Shown: positions 53,192-64,000, counted from the first letter of the stretch. The stretch: DNA of 64,000 nucleotides from Botryosphaeria dothidea (GCA_011503125.2 WWBZ02000001.1:3782001-3846000); one strand, 5' to 3'. Program-made: numbers and translations. Notes: generated by a model not told the origin, from the letters alone.

Positions 53192-56100
53192 TCACAACCT
53201 CACATGCGCCCCAATTCCCCCGCCAACAAACCACAACCTCTCTTCCCACTTCCCCAGTTTGATCCCGACAGTGGCGCTGGCATTCAGCTTCAGCTCGCCA
53301 CCCAACGCCTTCTTGACGGCGTCATACCCGACGCTGCCGAGCGACCAGTCAACGGGCAGGCGCGGAGTCTGAGAGATGCCCGGGGGCACCTTGAAGGGGA
53401 GGTCATAGAGGATGTGGCCGACGGGGTCGTCGTGGTAACGGGCAGTAGCGTTGAGGTAGGTGATGAAGATAGTGGATTCGCGGAGCGGTGAGGAGAGGGT
53501 GAAGATGGCAGTTGAGGTGATGAGGTGCATCTGGATTGAGTTAGCAAAAAGGGGAATATCAGTGAATAATTTCGCTGCTGTGAAGCAGGGTAGGAATGCT
53601 GGAAGAAGGTTTTCAAGACATACCGTCGCATCCTTGATAAACCTTGGTTTATCGCCGTTCTCGCCATCGTCACCATGCCTCAGCTTCGGCGTCGGCAAGT
53701 CCAGCTTCAGCCTCGACAGTACCTCTCCAAGCGCGGGCTGCGATGGGATCGTATCCTTATGCGTCTTCAACGTCAACGTTGTGTTGAACCCTGGACAGCC
53801 GTCAGTCTTCCGTCGAGCCCTTTTCAAAACCTACCAGCAGCAAACTTACCGGACAGATACTGCGACAGTAAATCCCTCCCCACAATCCTCCCTTTCTCCC
53901 CACCCATAGTCAGAGGATCCCACAGTGCCTCCACCAACACTCCCGTGTTGTTCCCCGGTACGACCGTCAAGTTCTCCGCTGTGACGTGGCCCATGGTAGT
54001 ATCATTAACCTGAATATTGATATTCGCATACGGCACCGTGGCAGAGTAGTTGGTGGGGTTCGTGAAATTGACCTCGGCCTGGAACTTGATCGAGCTGGGG
54101 CCTGTGTCCAGAATCTTCAGATTCCCGAACTTGGGGGCGACGCGTTTGAACATCTCGCCCTTGCCGCCGTGACCGCTACCATTGTTGCCGCCGGAACCGA
54201 TGGCTTTTTATCACGAATAAAGACGTAAGTCAGCATTTTTCTGACCTCGAAGTAGGAAAAAAACATTGGAATACTTAAAGTACAGTAACGAAGCGCGATG
54301 TCGCAAAATATCTATGGCATATCTCGTGAAAGGGGACAATAAGGGAAGGGAAGGAAGCTACCCACGTTTGACTGGTACGGTACCTTCGGCGGGTATCTTG
54401 TGCACTTTGAACGTGCCTAGCGAGGTGACCATCTCGACATCGACTTCCGCCTTCACGCTCAAATTCAAACTCTTGCTACCGAACAATAACGCTTGCACAA
54501 CTTCAGAGAAAACGGCCTGGTCGGTGATGTTCAAAGGCGCATCCTTGACGGCAGCCTCGACGAGGAGACCTGCTTTATCTTTGTTCTTGGAATCGATTCG
54601 GGTGGCATTGGCAGGCTGCCATTTGTGGAGATCAAGATTACCAAGCTTCTTGCCTTCGTGATATATGTTGGCATCGGCACGAACTTTGTCGACATTGACA
54701 GGGAAGTTGATTTCTTCAGGGAGTCCAACGAGGGCCTTGATCTTGGCGTCAATTCTGGGATTTGCCTCTGGAGTATCAGGTTCGGCAAAGAAGCCAGGAA
54801 GATGGAAGTGGACATCAGTCAGAGAGAAGTTCTTCAGCAGATTTTCAGGCAAACGGCCGGGGAACGGCACAGGGACGGTGATATCAGACATGAGATCCGT
54901 GATCCATTTTGGCGTGTCGACCGATGGAGAATCGGATCCACGGACGTAGACATAGGCATCACGCCCGTGAATAAAATCGCCGAGGAGGATATCTAATGGG
55001 GTTTCTTTCGAGCCAGGGCAAGCCGCCATCAGAGCATCCGGTAGTCGTCGGACAAATCCAGCCGCATTGACTAGGATATCCTCAAAGGGTTCGATATTCA
55101 GTTCCTGGGTGGTGGCATCGGCGACCATGATGTAAGGGTCGGAAGGCAAGCAGCCTCCTACCAAGATACCAAAGCCCAAAGGCGGGACGGTGAGTTTGAG
55201 GGGGAAATCGTTATTGACACTAAGGCTAGTATTGGCCTCTAGGCCTTTGCGACCATCGGGCAGATCCGCCTCATGGACGTTGAGCCTGGCTATCCTATAA
55301 GCGGGGAGAGAAGGTATCGTATTCCCTGTGTTAGTGACACTGTTAGCGGGTTGTCCCTGTAATCAGCCTCCCACCGCGTAACGCCAAAAACAACGGGGAG
55401 GGTCTTACCTTCAAATTCCATAATCTCTTCGATGTGCTGTGTGCCAAGCGAAATGATGCCTGATTTCAGCGGAACGTCGGCCTTGCCCTTGACCTTGAGT
55501 TTATCCAGACGACCCTTCATCCAATCATTTGCAACGTCCCTGATGCTGGAGAAGTCGCCGGGATGAAGGTCGGCAACGATATCAATGTGCGTGGTGTGGC
55601 CATTTCGGAGGTTGACCTTGACGGGTGGGATGACGGCGCTGCCGACGACCTTGTCGCTGTAGGCAGGCAAGACGACCTCAACGTGAGACTCGCCGCTCTC
55701 GACCTCCTTGGCGATCCATGTGCCAAAACGGCCGAAATCACGAACGGACTTCTTGTGGACCCTTGAGGCATCCATGGTGAAGTCTGCCTGAATTCGGACT
55801 GACACGCCATCCGACTTTACCGACTCGAAGCTCAGACCAGTGGGCTGGAAGTCGATGGCCTCGTTCGCATATTCCTCGACGGCAGCGGGGGCGAAGAAGC
55901 CCAAGACCATGATAAGAACAACGCCGATGCATAGTATCAACAGAGCTACCAGGCTCGGCCACCGGTGTCCCTTCTTGGTGGAGTCGGCTGACGCGTTCGA
56001 GTCGCGGCGAAGGCAGGTCAACAACGAGAACGCAGCTTGTGAGCGCGAGGGGCGGGCGTCCGTTTCTTCATCGTCGACGTTGTTGTTGTCCTCGCGGGCG

Positions 56101-56243
56101 AGAAGGGGGGTGTTCTCGGTGTCCTCGTGCTCGTCGTCATCATCGGGGCGAAGGTCGCGGGAGGAACGGGTCGACTTTGCGGACTTGGTTGAAGCAGGGC
56201 GGGGGCTCGGCGTGGCCGTAGAGCCCCACGGAGTGTCGGCCAT
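53192..56243 (-). CDS. Tag1-like vacuolar membrane protein (DUF3712 family)
   Basis: Five exons (56243-55409, 55325-54362, about 54175-53850, 53790-53624, 53530-53192) give about 876 aa. It resembles yeast Ylr173w/Tag1, a vacuolar membrane protein needed to end autophagy during long starvation, and the DUF3712 proteins of filamentous fungi. The N-terminal about 100 residues are acidic and cytosolic, with a short ENTPLLAR motif (dileucine-type sorting signals are common in vacuolar proteins). One membrane helix follows (SLVALLILCIGVVLIMVLGF), then a long luminal part made of repeated beta-rich LEA-like units, with NATRID, NYSATVPYANINIQVNDTT and related Asn-glycosylation sites. Intron 2 has an uncertain acceptor: TAG at 54176-54178 keeps the phase, while an AAG near 54207 would require a different donor. 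Divergent from OTC. Confidence 0.83.
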
Positions 56244-56639
56244 GGCTGAACTCTGGTATGTGTTTGTTGACAGGGTGGTGTCTTGCCTCTAACGCATTTT
56301 CTGCGGTGCCAAAAATGAAGTTGAAGCAGGCGAGGGGTGAAACAGGAGAAGTGTGGTAGGAGGAGGAGCTGGGGCGAGTAGTGACGCGAGGGAAGCGGGC
56401 AGGGCAGATAGGGCTGCGCATTGACGTTCGCGGGAGCGCCATCCCCGCGGCCAATCATAGGCCGCTAGAAAGCTGGGGTGCGGGAAGGTCCATGATCGCC
56501 GACGCCGCCAAAAAAGCATCGGAACAGTCACACCTCAAAACCCTCTCTTTCTCCTCGTGCCCTTCCTCTCTTGTCTCACACTCGATACCCTCTACTGCTT
56601 GCGCTCTCAATTACACGCGTCTTTCATTCCCCTTGCCCA
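56244..56639. promoter_or_regulatory. divergent promoter, Tag1-like gene and ornithine carbamoyltransferase
   Basis: A 396-bp spacer between two start codons. I found no perfect TGACTCA element and no TATA box. Pyrimidine-rich sequence (about 56530-56640) forms the OTC leader. Confidence 0.5.
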
Positions 56640-57795
56640 ATGCCTCTCATTCGCCCCTCTCCCGTCGCTCTGCGGAGCTTATCTAGAGCTTCCGCCCGCT
56701 TCTACTCCTCCCCCGCCTCGCTGCAGACCTCGCCCTTCGCCCCGCGACACCTCCTCTCAATTGCTGACCTTACTCCACAAGAGCTCGTCACCCTTGTCCG
56801 TAATGCCTCCTCGCATAAGCAGGCAATCAAGTCGGGTTCCATTCCCAGAAACCTGCTGGGCGCGCTGTCCGGCAAGACCGTCGCCATGACCTTCAGCAAG
56901 CGCAGTACCCGCACCAGGGTCTCGACCGAGGGCGCCATTGTGACAATGGGTGGCCACCCTATGTTCCTGGGCAAGGAGGACATTCAATTGGGCGTGCGCA
57001 CTCCCCATCCACGTTAGAGCTCTTTCTCTTCCTCGCACATGCTCACACCACTGCCAGGTCAACGAGACGCTCTACGACACCTCCGTCGTCATCTCGAGCA
57101 TGGTCTCCGCCATCGTCGCGCGCGTCGGCCCGCACTCGGATGTCGCAAACCTGGCCAAGCACAGTAGCGTCCCCGTCATCAACGCCCTCTCCGACCTGTA
57201 CCACCCGCTGCAGACCATTGCCGACTTCCTGACCGTGCACGAGGCCTTCTCGTCCTCACCGTCCGCCGGCCCGACCCCTAGCCTCGGACTTGAGGGCCTC
57301 AAGATTGCCTGGATTGGCGATGCCAACAATGTGCTGTTCGACTTGGCTATCGGTGCCGCGAAGCTGGGCGTGGATGTCGCTGTCGCCACACCCAAGGGCT
57401 ACGAGATTCCTGCGTCGATGCGCAAGGTCATAGCTGATGCGGCAGCGAGTGCGCCGAAGGGCGGCAAGCTGATTGAAACGACAGTGCCGGAGGAGGCCGT
57501 CAAGAATGCGGATATCCTCGTCACGGACACTTGGGTGTCGATGGGACAGGAGGAGGAGGCTGTCAAGAGGATGAAGGCCTTCGAGGGCTTTCAGATCACG
57601 TCGGAGCTGGCTAAGCGTGGAGGTGCAAAGCAGGGCTGGCAGTTTATGCACTGCCTGCCCAGGCACCCGGAAGAGGTCAGCGACGAAGTCTTCTATAGCC
57701 CTAAGTCGTTGGTTTTCAAGGAGGCGGAGAACAGGTTGTGGGCTGCGATTTCTGCTCTTGAAGCCTTTGTTGTGAACAAGGGCAAGATCCAGTGA
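56640..57795 (+). CDS. ARG3: ornithine carbamoyltransferase, mitochondrial
   Basis: Two exons (56640-56993, 57058-57795) encode 363 aa; the filamentous-fungal name is argB. It condenses carbamoyl phosphate with ornithine to citrulline, in the mitochondrial matrix in filamentous fungi. The first about 25 residues (PSPVALRSLSRASARFYSSP) are arginine/serine-rich without acids, a mitochondrial presequence. Catalytic features are intact: FSKRSTRTR at 85-93 binds carbamoyl phosphate, FLGKEDIQLG lies at the exon end, YHPLQTIADFLT carries the HPxQ motif, DTWVSMGQEEE binds ornithine, and HCLPRHPEEVSDEVF holds the reactive cysteine. The 64-nt intron has a GTGCGC donor and is phase 0. Divergent from the Tag1-like gene and convergent with ILV6, 258 bp apart. 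Confidence 0.98.
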
Positions 57796-58053
57796 GTGTT
57801 AGTGCCTTGAAGGCTGTAGAGAAGCAATGGTGGAGCGGAGGATGTAGTGGATTATCGCCTTTTCGGAGTTCTTGGCCAAAAAGTTTCTCTTCACGTGTAA
57901 TTTCAAAAGTAGTCTTGACACTGGACTGATATGAAGGCACGATTTTCGATTGATAGACCATAATTCAACACGCTACTCTATACAGATCCAGGACGATAAA
58001 AGAAGTACAACCAACTCCAGTGAATTTTTATTAACAAGTCCCTTTGATCTACT

Positions 58054-59102
58054 TTATCCCGGGGGGAGCATGCTCTGGTCGACAACGTCCTCAATCTCCT
58101 TCTCCTGCACTTCATCAGGACCGGCAAGGGGCGAACGAGGCAGCGCCATGAGACCTGGAAATGTGTCAACAACGACTGGTTCTTATGAGTCATGGTCGGG
58201 CACTTACCGGTTCTCGCGGACTCGAGGATACCGAACGGAGCGACGAGCTTCATGAATGAGTCAATCCTCGCCGGCTTGGCCGAGACCTCGACAATACAGT
58301 TGTTGGTGCTGATATCGAGAACCTTGCCGCCGAACTGGTGAGTCAAGTGGGTGATGGCCTCCAAGTGCTCGTGCTTGTGCCTCAGCGCTTGACTGGCAGC
58401 GAGCTTGCTCGGGTGGAAGTCCTTCTTCAACGAGTCGGTGGCAGCACGCTGAGCCGCACGCTCCTTGTCGGCCAATTCGGCAGCGCTCTCACCCTCCTGG
58501 ATGTAGCCGGGCGAGTCGACCATCTCGCGATGGTGCTGCATGAGCTCCTCGAAGTACTCGGGACCGAGGATAGAGACCTTGGCCAGGAGCAGCTCGCGCT
58601 GGACGAGCGGCGCCTGGGTGTAGTCAAGCACGGCCCAGACGGGGACGAGGTCCTCGAGCTGGCGGCGGGCCTGCTCGACGACGCCGTCCTGGCCCTGCAG
58701 CACGATAGTCATGCGCGACAGGTCGGGCACCTCGGTGTTGCAGACGACAAGACTGTCAATGTTGAAGCCGCGGGCGGCGAGAATGCCCGAGACGCGCGAC
58801 AGCACACCGGGCTCGTTCTGGACCAGGCAGTTCAGCACGTGGCGCTTCGGCGGCGCCTGCGATGGCAACGGGGTCTCGTAGAGGATGCTGCTGACGGCAG
58901 CCGGGGCGGACCACGAAGGAGGAGCGTCGCTGGTGGGTAGCGGGGCGATGCGACGATGCAGGGCCTTGTAGGCGAGGGCCTGAGTCGACGACGAGCTGGT
59001 AGGCTGGTACCGCGGGCGGACGGCGGGCGTAGCGAAGGCCGGAGCGGGCTTGTGGAGCGCAGAGCGCAGAGGCAGAGCATTCAATGCTCGCCGGGAGGCC
59101 AT
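58054..59102 (-). CDS. ILV6: acetolactate synthase regulatory (small) subunit
   Basis: Two exons (59102-58208, 58154-58054) encode 331 aa. Ilv6 binds the catalytic subunit Ilv2 in mitochondria and confers valine feedback inhibition on the first common step of isoleucine, valine and leucine synthesis. The N-terminus (MASRRALNALPLRSALHKPA) is a mitochondrial presequence. The ACT domain starts at RHVLNCLVQNEPGVLSRVSG and includes ARGFNIDSLVV, the valine-binding region. The second domain contains RELLLAKVSILGPEYFEELM, a fungal insert rich in charged residues, and LTHQFGGKVLDISTNNCIVE. The last exon adds LMALPRSPLAGPDEVQEKEI. The start at 59102 is chosen because the longer frame upstream is promoter-like. 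Divergent from the KH protein gene. Confidence 0.97.
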
Positions 59103-59462
59103 GCTGGCTCGGATGGTCCCCTCGGGCGGGGTCCTGGCAGTGCGGAGAGCGCTGGGGAGAGTGCCGGAGGCGCGAGGTGTTGAGTGTGGAGGAATGTGAA
59201 TCACAGGGCAAGCTATTTTCCAATTGAAAGCGAGCGATTTCGGCATCGCAGCGCGGTAATTGGTGGCCGCCAGTGGCCGGCCTCGCAGCGCACTGGCCGG
59301 CCGCGTCGAAACGCGGGTCGGCGCGGAACTTCCCGACCGCCGACCTGCGCCTTGGGCTGTTTCGTCGTGCTGTCGCCTTTTGTCGTCTTTGCGCGCAGCT
59401 CTGTCCACGCCTTCAACTCGCCCCACCACCGCGGCCGCGCTCCCTCAATCCCGACCGCCATC
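59103..59462. promoter_or_regulatory. bidirectional promoter, ILV6 and the KH protein gene
   Basis: A 360-bp spacer between divergent starts. A TGAATCA at about 59199 differs by one base from the Gcn4/CpcA element, too weak to claim. No TATA box noted. Confidence 0.45.
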
Positions 59463-61417
59463 ATGCCTGAGGAAGGCCGCAAGCGCTCGCGCTTCGACCA
59501 GACCGAGCCCGAGCCCAAGCGACAGTCGCGCTTCGACCGCCGCTCGCGCTCGCCATCTTCCCGCCAGAGCGAGGCCCGCCGTAGCCGTAGCCCGTTGAAC
59601 CGCCAGGACAGCGACAGTCCTGCGACTCAGGAGAAGAAGGATCCTGCTGCTGCCGCCGCCGCAGCTGCCGCCCGCATCAACGCTCAGATCCAGGCTAGGA
59701 AGGGCATCCAGCACGTCGATGTTCCGCCGATTCGGTCCACTGCTAGTCCGGTCACGGCCAGGTCCCCTTCTGCTGCCGACAGCGGCAACGGTGCTTCGGG
59801 TGAGGTCTACCAGCAGGATGGAGACTATATAAAGGATATTGAAGTCAACGACCTTCGCAATCGTTACACGCTCACCAAGGGCTCTACTCAGAAGATGGTA
59901 AATACTTCAGATCATAGCCTACTGATACTCCTAGGAACATGCACATCTCTACCCCTCCACCCATCCTTTCTACAGGTTCTCGTTTCCTTTTTGCATTCTG
60001 CTTCGTCGCAAAATATCTTGTGGGAAGCGCGTAGAAGCTCACTTACTACCGCCATTTAGCTGCTGTTCCCAGCATCCCCCGTTTGGCACCTGCTGACCTC
60101 ACCCGTGTGACATCTAGATCAAAGAAGAAACTGGCGCCGGTACGCTTCACTACTGAACACACACATGTTGATTGCAGGATCTCTGACTAAGTGGTGTCAA
60201 GATGTCACTACCCGCGGCGAGTACTATCCCGACAAGAGCTTGGCCAGGCCCGGTGTAAGTTTCACCCTTGCTCGAGTCTCGGTCCTCAACACTAACCGGA
60301 TATCAGGCGCCCCCGCTTTACCTCCATGTTACCAGCACCACCAAGGAGGGTCTCGAGAAGGCCATCGTCAAGATCGAAGAGCTTATGAAGCAGGAGCTAC
60401 CTAACCTCGTCGACGAGAGGCGTTTCCGTCGCAGGGAACCTGAACAGGTCGAACGTGACGAATATGGAAGGGTAATATTGCACAAGGTGATGTATTGCGA
60501 TAAGACGGTAGATACACTGACCCTTAGTAGCGTAAATGGCCCGAAGAGAAGATCCCCGTCGACCTCGAGCCCATTCCTGGTTTCAACCTCCGCGCCCAGG
60601 TTGTCGGCCACGGTGGTGCCTATGTTAAACACATCCAGCAGGAGACTCGTTGCCGCGTCCAGATCAAGGGTCGTGGCTCCGGCTTTATCGAGCATAACAC
60701 TGGCCAAGAGAGCGACGAGCCTATGTACCTCCATGTCGCGTAAGTATTTTGCCGTTGCCTCAAATTGTTTTGACCTGACGTATTCGCAGTGGCCCGAACG
60801 CCGATGATGTTCAGAAGGCGAAGGAGCTCTGTGAAGACCTCCTCGCCAATGTGCGCTCGCAGTACGAGCAGTTCAAGGAGCGCGGTCCCAGCCGCCGCTA
60901 CGGTGATGGTGATCGCTACTCCGGTGGTGGTAGGAATGGAAGCCGTCAGGATAGCTACGGCAGCGGTTATGGCGGTAACAGCAGTTATGGTGGTGCTAGC
61001 AGCTATGGCAACCAGCAGTCTCCCCCGGGCTACGGTTCGGCCATGAGCCCTACTTCCGCGACAACACCCGCTACGCCTTCTACTGCTGCCAGCGATCCCT
61101 ATGCTGCGTATGCCCAGTACTATGCTGCTGGTGGAGATCCGTACGCTGCCTATGGTGGCTACCAGAACTACGTCAACATGTACTATCAGTATGCTCAGCA
61201 GCAACAGCAGCAGCAGGCATCCGCTCCGCCGGGTTCTGAGGCTCCGCCGCCGCCGCCTGGCTCGGCTCCTCCGCCACCCCCTGGTGATGCCCCGCCACCA
61301 CCTCCGCCTTCGGGCTCGCCCCCTGGTGGCTACAGCGCGGTAGGTGTATGCAATAATTGCGATTCAAGAGTCTACTATTAATCAAATTCACAGGTCCCGC
61401 CGCCTCCCGGCTTGTAA
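59463..61417 (+). CDS. KH-domain RNA-binding protein, KHDC4/BLOM7-like
   Basis: Seven exons (59463-59897, 60118-60139, 60202-60254, 60307-60471, 60531-60739, 60790-61339, 61394-61417) give 485 aa. Animal KHDC4 (Blom7) binds RNA and promotes splicing with the Prp19 complex. The N-terminus is RS-like (Arg/Ser with SRFDRRSRSPSSRQ), then the family marker INAQIQARKGIQHVDVPPIR. The first KH-like domain (about 128-205) includes IKEETGADVTTRGEYYP and lacks a canonical GxxG. The second (about 236-315) has VVGHGGAYVKHIQQETRCRV with an intact GHGG loop. The C-terminus is Tyr/Gly-rich, then a glutamine run and proline runs. Exon 2 is only 22 nt; the next acceptor is AAG rather than YAG, chosen because it restores the KH motif. 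The last exon codes seven residues. Confidence 0.86.
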
Positions 61418-62183
61418 GCTGACAGCATCACGTCTGTTGGTAGGCGCTGGATGGCAGTACATAGCTTACCTTTTCCACAGGGTTTTTTGAACTTTGGTGA
61501 AAGAAGGCGTAAACTGACTTAAAGGCTAGTAGCAAGAAGGACTTGGGATTTGAAGTCAATCAGCATTATTCGAAGCGGGAAAACTACTCAATTTTTTCTA
61601 CAGATGCCCGAAAGGTCTTCTTCTTGGACACAGTGTCGGCACTTTCGTGGCGTAGAGGTGGGGTTCCTTCCATTTCGTGCGGAGTGAACGGGGCTCAACT
61701 TGTTGCTGCGTCATTTTCTTTGAACAGTAACGGCAGATTCATGATACGGTTGTAGAAGGTCGGTCGGTAAGAGACTTGACGGCATGCTAATCAATCAAGC
61801 CCCTAATTCTTCTTTATGAGTGTGATATCTATGAGCATGGATCTTGCAAGATTTTTATCCTCCTACAAGAGCTCATGGCTTGTGGTCCGTTGAGGATCCG
61901 TTTGACCATGTAATATTGTTACGAGAGACAGATATTTTCTTTGGTCATCATGAAACTGTCTTGAGTAAAGTCTAGGTATCATGCTTCATAACCACATGCT
62001 CGCTTCCTCTGAACGCTCAACATTACCTCTTCAGCCATTCCTTGATTTCTCTCCATGCAAACTTTGCACGAGCAACACAGGTGTCACCTTCAACTCATGG
62101 TTCTGACCGCTGCGCGTACACGATGTGGCTGTTGAAACGGCAGATCAGTCAAGAATTTTTTCCACGCACCGACTTAAGCAGAC
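61418..62183. other. convergent intergenic region, nothing recognised
   Basis: About 770 bp between the KH gene (+) and the methyltransferase gene (-), both ending here; presumed 3' UTRs. A 70-codon frame at 61543-61755 has no support. Confidence 0.5.
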
Positions 62184-63397
62184 TTACAAGTTGAGCTGCC
62201 TATGTCTTTCCTTTTTAACAGCATCCTTTCTCACCCTCTCCAGAAACACTTGCACCTCCTCGGCTGACCAGCCAAGAGTCCTCGTAAACAAGCCGATGGT
62301 GAAGGCCTCAATGCCCTCCATGAACTGCACCTGGTTGATTGCCCCTGCTTTTTTCTGTTTCCGCCATCTGATGTCAGCACATTTTCCTTTTCCCCGAAAA
62401 TATCGGTTTGTTTCAATATTCCTCGGAGAGGATCAAAAAAAAGGGGAGGGTGTCGGCCCACATGTTTCTCATTCTTCGCCCACATCCCGAACGGAACGAC
62501 GCGCCACTCGTGCTTGACGTTGACGAACCCGGCATCCTTGACCCACCCTCCAGCCGCGGGCCGGGGCGCACCGTCCGGCCGAGCTTGTCGGTGGCCTCGA
62601 CGAGCAGCTGGTGCAACCGCAGTACGGCGTCATCCTCGGGCACCGACCCGTCCGTCGCGTACGGCAGCAGATCCCAGTCGGAGCACTCGACCCAGCCGCC
62701 GGGCTTGAGCGAGTCGTAGCAGTTGCGCAGCAAGCCCGGCCAGTCCTTGATGCTGCCGGCCATGTAGCGCGCGTGGACGAGGTCGAAGGGCGCGCGTCCG
62801 TCCGGCCACTCCGCCTCGACGTCGTCGACTTCGAAAATCACGTTCGGAGGCACCCACCGCGGCTGGATCGGGCTGAGGTCGTTGCCGAGGACTTGCGCGT
62901 CGGGGTGCTCGTCGCCGACCTGCACCGCCCAGAGCCCCGTGCCCGTGCCGATGTCGAGGATGCGTTTGGGGTTGGTGATGGGCGCGAAGAAGAGCTTGTC
63001 GTCTTTGACGACGGTGTGCAGCGCGTGCACCATGTCCAGCCGGTCCTGCTCGCGGTCGTCGTTGGGGAATTGGTAGGAGCCTTCCTTGTAGGCGTGAAAG
63101 CGCCGGCCGTGGATCCACGGGTAGGCCTCGACGCTGGAGGCTATCGAGGTGGTGTAGCTCTGGCTGCCGAGGGAGAAGGTGTGAGTGAATCAGAAACCGT
63201 GGGATGTGAGGGGAAGTGAGAGAGAAAGCGCGGTACGAACAGGTCATCGCCGTACGCGGAGTCGTTCCCTTGGAGCTGTCATTTTAAAATTTTGTTAGCA
63301 CTATGAAGAGAGATGTCCATTGCGAAAATCGTGCGGCTCATGGGTGACGAACCGTCTCGTCGACCTCAATGCTGGCTTGTTGGACGGGAGCGGCCAT
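62184..63397 (-). CDS. LaeA-like SAM-dependent methyltransferase with a one-base frameshift
   Basis: Four exons (63397-63353, 63275-63241, 63163-62462, 62354-62184). The class I methyltransferase core is clear: ILDIGTGTGLWAVQVGDEHP (motif I, SAM binding), VLGNDLSPIQPRWVPPNVIF, the FDLVHARYMAGSIKDWPGLL stretch and CYDSLKPGGWVECSDWD. This is the LaeA/UMTA-type fungal group; members range from secondary-metabolism regulators to enzymes of unknown substrate. At 62545-62547, after the RPGPRLEG motif, one base is missing compared with the family reading: the conserved continuation (WVKDAGFVNVKHEWRVVPFG) is in the next frame. Exon phases are consistent only if one base is absent, giving about 317 residues for an intact gene. 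As written, the frame runs into a stop at 62413. Either an assembly error or a recent loss. Confidence 0.78.
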
Positions 63398-64000
63398 TGG
63401 TGCTGAAGTAGCACAAAATTACGATTGTGGAAAAGGAACAACCGGAAAAAGTAAAAACTGGGCAGGAGTCTCAAGGAGGCGCGGAGCGGGCCGGGGGGGT
63501 TTATAGGTGGAAGGCGGCAGTTGTGTTTACGAGTCGGCAGCGGAGCTCAGTGCCGTATAGGTGCGTTTTAGTTGTGGCACAGCTGCGGAACAGGCTTGCG
63601 TCGGGGAACAATCCTCCGCTTGGTTTACTTGGCAGGCAGGTGTGAGGCGTGGGCAGAGATCTGTCGTGCGTGGACCCGGTATAGTGGTTCGCGAAATGGT
63701 CTGGAAGTTAGAAAGCTTCGATAGTAGGCCTGGCTTGGAATGTATTCATTGCAGGTGATCAATTGCATCTTCATGGTGAGTGCTAGATGGTACATGCGTA
63801 ATTTCCTTGCGAGATATTGTCGTCGTGATTGCTGGCAGGGAAAGGCGCGAGGTTCCACTTTGGCTCGGAGACGCGCGGAGGCCACTCGAGATGCAGCTCT
63901 CTGCTCGAGCTCCAGGTCCAGCTGCGCCGCGGAACTTTCCCGCAAATCCCCGGCCTGTGCCGCAATTCATCCGCTGTGCCTTCCCCTCATCGAGCAGCAC
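63398..64000. other. right-edge stretch without a recognised gene
   Basis: Upstream region of the methyltransferase gene. A minus-strand frame is open from the window edge to 63746, but its translation matches no family and it may simply be leader or promoter of a gene beyond the edge. Confidence 0.45.

Noticed and set aside
58338..58940. 200-codon plus-strand frame
   Set aside because: Antisense to ILV6.
62611..63219. 202-codon plus-strand frame
   Set aside because: Antisense to the methyltransferase core, which has a clear SAM-binding motif on the minus strand.
56244..63400. A secondary-metabolite gene cluster around the LaeA-like methyltransferase
   Set aside because: Neighbours are primary metabolism and RNA-binding genes; no synthase, P450 or transporter is present in the window.

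Overview
The window is nuclear DNA of a filamentous ascomycete (Pezizomycotina; a Dothideomycete is my guess from overall gene style, not proven). The evidence is eukaryotic housekeeping genes (cytosolic uS12/Rps23, mitochondrial uL24, Alg14, Vfa1, Yvh1), many spliceosomal introns of about 50-100 nt with GTRNGY donors and YAG acceptors, fungal-only families (Ima1, Sog2, DUF3712/Tag1, LaeA-like methyltransferase), no operons, and genes on both strands. I support 19 intact or near-intact protein genes and one pseudogene. No tRNA, rRNA, transposon or CRISPR array was recognised.

Layout. 0.7-1.9 kb: an RGS-domain regulator (-), with 2.4 kb of GC-rich upstream DNA. 4.2-6.9 kb: a RUS/DUF647 protein (-) in seven exons, one only 13 nt long. 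7.9-8.6 kb: an unrecognised coiled-coil protein (-). 9.1-12.6 kb: a Sog2-type leucine-rich repeat protein of the RAM pathway (+). 13.5-17.1 kb: three tandem BTB/POZ paralogues (+), the middle one broken. 17.3-26.8 kb: an unknown alanine-rich protein (-), Rps23 (+), mitochondrial uL24 (-), Ima1 (+), Alg14 (-) and a secreted EGF plus beta-propeller-like protein (-). 27.6-30.4 kb: argininosuccinate lyase (-) and Vfa1 (+), divergent from a 320-bp promoter. 30.4-38.0 kb: a 7.7-kb stretch without a recognisable gene. 38.0-44.0 kb: a C2H2 zinc-finger protein (-) and the Yvh1 phosphatase (+), divergent across 1.9 kb. 44.0-53.2 kb: a second empty stretch of 9.2 kb. 53.2-64 kb: a Tag1-like DUF3712 membrane protein (-), ornithine carbamoyltransferase (+), the acetolactate synthase regulatory subunit Ilv6 (-), a KHDC4-like KH protein (+) and a LaeA-like methyltransferase (-) carrying a one-base frameshift.

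Connections. Two arginine-pathway enzymes (OTC and argininosuccinate lyase) and a branched-chain amino-acid regulatory subunit lie in the same 32 kb, and OTC shares a 396-bp divergent promoter with the Tag1-like protein, whose yeast relative ends autophagy. Ribosome supply is represented by Rps23, mitochondrial uL24 and Yvh1 (60S maturation). Signalling and morphogenesis are represented by RGS, Sog2, BTB and the C2H2 factor. These are neighbourhoods rather than a cluster; I see no biosynthetic gene cluster despite the LaeA-like methyltransferase.

The strongest oddities are the two large gene-free intervals, both between convergent genes, the decaying BTB copy with three independent lesions, the 13-nt exon in the RUS gene, and the Yvh1 intron that splits the catalytic cysteine codon. 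All exon boundaries were placed by eye from splice motifs, phase and family conservation.
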